Shown here piece by piece: positions 54,932 to 56,786 of a DNA stretch of 56,786 nt. The DNA comes from a virus. The position numbers and the translations under genes are program-made. The number at the start of each line of letters is the position of its first letter. Positions within the stretch are counted from its first letter, which is position 1. The notes under the pieces were generated by a model, which saw nothing but the letters and a program-made list of their open reading frames with translations, was not told the DNA's origin and ran no database searches. Location: IMG/VR virus record IMGVR_UViG_3300025096_003284, positions 1 to 56,786 of that record; one strand, 5' to 3'.

Positions 54932-55835
54932 TGTGTTGGGGACCGGCTACCGGACCAACAATGAATATCTTTTTAAATGCCCCTACTGTGAACATCACAA
55001 GCGCAAGTTCTCTGTAAATTTAGATAAAGGCTACTATAAATGCTGGGTGTGTGACACCCGCGGCAAGAATATCTATCGTGTCGTTCGCCGTTTTGGCACG
55101 AACCACGACAAGTCGCAGTGGCGAGACTTCACTTCCGAGATTGATTTTGATCAACTCGAAGATTTATTCGCCGAGAAAATAGAAGAAAAACAGATACTTG
55201 AGATGCCCGAAGGGTTTATCTCACTGGCAAACAGAGAGATGCCACCTACCGGCTTCGCCGCAATGAACTATCTACGACAGCGTGGTATCACTAAGCAAGA
55301 CATTGTTTGGTGGAAGATGGGCTATTGCAGCAAGGGAGAGTACGAAGGCAGAATCATAATTCCATCGTTTGATGACGAAGGAGACTTGAGCTATTTTGTA
55401 TCCCGATCTTATGATAGATCCTATTATCCTAAGTATAAGAACCCTCCGGCAAGTCGTAATATTATATTCAACGATTTGTTTGTGGATTGGAGTTCGGACA
55501 TTATCTTGGTCGAAGGGATTTTTGATGCGATCAATGCAGGTCGCAATGCGGTTCCTATTCTCGGTTCCACACTAAATCAGAATTCCGTCCTGCTTCGCAA
55601 GATCGTAAAAGAGGATGCGGGAGTGTATGTGGCCCTCGACCCGGACGCAACGAAGAAAGAGCTTGAGATTATAAAGACTTTGTTGGATTTTGACATTGAA
55701 GTCTGGAAGGTAAATATCGGGGATAATGAAGATGTGGGCTCCATGAACAAGGAACAATTCCAGAAATGCTTGGAAAATGCGACCCTTATCACTCCAGACA
55801 ACTATTTATTGTTGACGCTTGCCATGTCCGTCTAG
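54900..55835 (+). CDS. DnaG/gp61-like DNA primase
   Basis: A 311-residue primase, close to the 342 residues of T4 gp61. Cys27, Cys30, Cys48 and Cys51 (CPYC and CWVC) form the zinc ribbon. The TOPRIM core is seen as LVEGIFDAINAG and ALDPDATKKE, with the conserved Glu and the DxD pair that bind metal. The start is uncertain: GTG at 54900 keeps the whole zinc domain but overlaps the resolvase by 32 bases; GTG or TTG at 54933-54938 would also retain it. It would make primers for lagging-strand synthesis. Confidence 0.87.
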   Translation: MKEKKLKILTNVLGTGYRTNNEYLFKCPYCEHHKRKFSVNLDKGYYKCWVCDTRGKNIYRVVRRFGTNHDKSQWRDFTSEIDFDQLEDLFAEKIEEKQILEMPEGFISLANREMPPTGFAAMNYLRQRGITKQDIVWWKMGYCSKGEYEGRIIIPSFDDEGDLSYFVSRSYDRSYYPKYKNPPASRNIIFNDLFVDWSSDIILVEGIFDAINAGRNAVPILGSTLNQNSVLLRKIVKEDAGVYVALDPDATKKELEIIKTLLDFDIEVWKVNIGDNEDVGSMNKEQFQKCLENATLITPDNYLLLTLAMSV

Positions 55836-55843
55836 GAGCCCTT

Positions 55844-56236
55844 ATGAAATTGATAATGGAAAACTGGAAGAAGTTTATAAATGAAGAGGAAGGTTCCTCT
55901 GACATTCAGTGGTCATCATCCAATCAAGCCCCAATGGGTATGCGCGACGATGTCTACAGTGTTGAAGACGAACAACTTATTCAGCAAGCGCTCGGCCCGG
56001 ACTATTATGTGGTAGAGTTTCAATATGATGCCGCCGGAGAAGCCGGTATGGAAGCTCAAGACCGCTCGCGACAATACTTCGATAAGTATGTCAGCCGGCC
56101 AACAGCAGGCCCGAACGGCGAAATCGTTGTAATGCCGCAAAAGACACTTGAACAAGGGGGGCGCCGGGTAAACTATTTTAAGATGGCGCATGATCGAGAT
56201 GAAGACGGCAACATGTATGCGATGCTGGTGACCTAA
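55844..56236 (+). CDS. Small protein with capsid-targeting-like N-terminus, 1
   Basis: A 130-residue protein. The N-terminus MENWKKFINEEEG fits the same 15-residue pattern as the next two genes, with I12-N13-E14, a match to the (I/L)-x-E site cut by T4-type prohead protease. The body contains a QQALGPDYYVVEFQYD segment and is not recognised. I chose the ATG at 55844 because AGGA lies a few bases upstream and it falls after the primase stop. It may be an internal head protein; see the finding on this trio. Confidence 0.7.
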   Translation: MKLIMENWKKFINEEEGSSDIQWSSSNQAPMGMRDDVYSVEDEQLIQQALGPDYYVVEFQYDAAGEAGMEAQDRSRQYFDKYVSRPTAGPNGEIVVMPQKTLEQGGRRVNYFKMAHDRDEDGNMYAMLVT

Positions 56237-56452
56237 ATGAAAATTTCAACATCCCGTTTAAAACGAATCATCCACGAGGAACTCTTTTATCGAGAGTTTC
56301 GTCGTGAAGGCCTCGAATTAGAAGAAGCCAAGAAAGCCAAGGACGAAAGGATCTCACGAAAGATCGCATATCTGATGGATAAAGAGGGAAAGCCGAGAGA
56401 TCAGGCTGTAGCAATTGCTCACTCGATGGAAGAGCGTGGAGAATTAGAATGA
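56237..56452 (+). CDS. Small protein with capsid-targeting-like N-terminus, 2
   Basis: A 71-residue protein starting directly after the upstream stop. The N-terminal ISTSRLKRIIHEEL has I12-H13-E14 in the shared position. The C-terminal half (KIAYLMDKEGKPRDQAVAIAHSM) resembles a small helical motif seen in some phage and bacterial short proteins, with GKP-x-x-QAVAIA. It is rich in Lys, Arg and Glu. Its end overlaps the next start (ATGA). Confidence 0.7.
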   Translation: MKISTSRLKRIIHEELFYREFRREGLELEEAKKAKDERISRKIAYLMDKEGKPRDQAVAIAHSMEERGELE

Positions 56453-56786
56453 AAATCACCAAACAAAGACTTAAAGAGATTATCAAGGAAGAGCTTAATG
56501 AAGCCGCCAACCCAGAGTGGGAGTCGGCTGACAAGATTCTTAGAGATCTAGTGTATCTTGCGCAGGACTTAGAGGACAGTACCAGCGCCGAACCCGCGGC
56601 TCTCGCATCGGCAATCGTCGGCAAACTCCGCGAAGCCGTGGATGCTATGGAGCGACGCCTAAACGAGAAATTTGCAGAGGTAGAAGACGAGGTTTCGGAC
56701 GAAGAAGCACTAGAACTGAAGGGTAACCCCTCGCAGCGGGAAATTGATAGACTACGCCGTAAGTTAAAATATGGTTTTGAGGACTG
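56449..56786 (+). CDS. Protein with capsid-targeting-like N-terminus, 3; 3' end outside the window
   Basis: The first 112 residues are visible; the frame runs off the window end. The N-terminus ITKQRLKEIIKEELNEAA repeats the pattern with I12-K13-E14, and LNE-A a little later is a second possible protease site. The rest is acidic and helical (LREAVDAMERRLNEKFAEVEDEV), probably a coiled coil. Its ATG overlaps the previous stop. Confidence 0.75.
   Translation, partial: MKITKQRLKEIIKEELNEAANPEWESADKILRDLVYLAQDLEDSTSAEPAALASAIVGKLREAVDAMERRLNEKFAEVEDEVSDEEALELKGNPSQREIDRLRRKLKYGFED

Noticed and set aside
54931-54936. ATG at the resolvase stop as the primase start
   Set aside because: It is in a different frame from the zinc ribbon and TOPRIM coding sequence.

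Overview
The window is a densely packed stretch of a tailed-phage genome. It is most likely a large myovirus related to the T4 group. The evidence is a recognisable T4-type baseplate pair (gp25-like, then gp6-like), a gp5-like hub carrying a muramidase, a gp55-like late sigma factor, a gp61-like primase, a RuvC-type resolvase and PhoH. Every supportable gene lies on the + strand. Most junctions overlap by a few bases (ATGA, TAATG, TGATG) and no gene-free stretch approaches 300 bases. I see no tRNA, rRNA, CRISPR array, insertion sequence or convincing terminator. Heptose-type sugar genes and a muramidase point to a Gram-negative host. A marine or environmental origin is only a guess.

Region 1 (1-2338) holds a 5'-truncated PhoH ATPase, a small acidic protein, an HExxH putative metallopeptidase and a RecB/Cas4-like nuclease with a four-cysteine iron-sulfur pattern.

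Region 2 (2348-19486) is about 17 kb of sugar metabolism and glycan assembly, unusually rich for a phage. It has seven glycosyltransferase-like genes, two of them GT9/heptosyltransferase-like. Two parallel cassettes each contain an HldE2-like nucleotidyltransferase, a PfkB/HldE1-like kinase and a cupin. In the first, the nucleotidyltransferase is fused to an RpiB-type isomerase and the cassette also has an AraD-type epimerase. A transaldolase-like enzyme and a HAD phosphatase lie between the cassettes. Together these could take pentose/sedoheptulose phosphates to ADP-activated heptose-like sugars. A second module (two NDP-sugar SDR enzymes, a very short DegT-type aminotransferase, an N-formyltransferase) reads as a route to an N-formylated 4-amino-deoxy sugar. 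An FkbM methyltransferase and a radical SAM/SPASM-like enzyme complete the cluster. The product could decorate the virion or remodel the host surface; the sequence does not say which.

Region 3 (19501-21405) holds small genes (coiled coil, zinc ribbon, membrane-anchored) leading to the gp55-like sigma factor.

Region 4 (21408-54388) is the tail/baseplate module. It contains a hub with OB-like, N-acetylmuramidase and SGNH-hydrolase segments, a central-spike-like protein, a 1779-aa protein with an internal cysteine/histidine repeat, gp25-like and gp6-like wedges, and a DNRLRE-like protein. A 3656-aa protein follows with three LamG-like domains and a 75-residue C-terminal tail that is almost half arginine. 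After that come six further structural-type proteins, four of which form two paralogous pairs.

Region 5 (54398-56786) has the RuvC-like resolvase and the primase. It ends with three consecutive small genes whose N-termini share one ~15-residue pattern with I-x-E at residues 12-14. This resembles the capsid-targeting sequences that T4 prohead protease removes, so they may encode internal head proteins.
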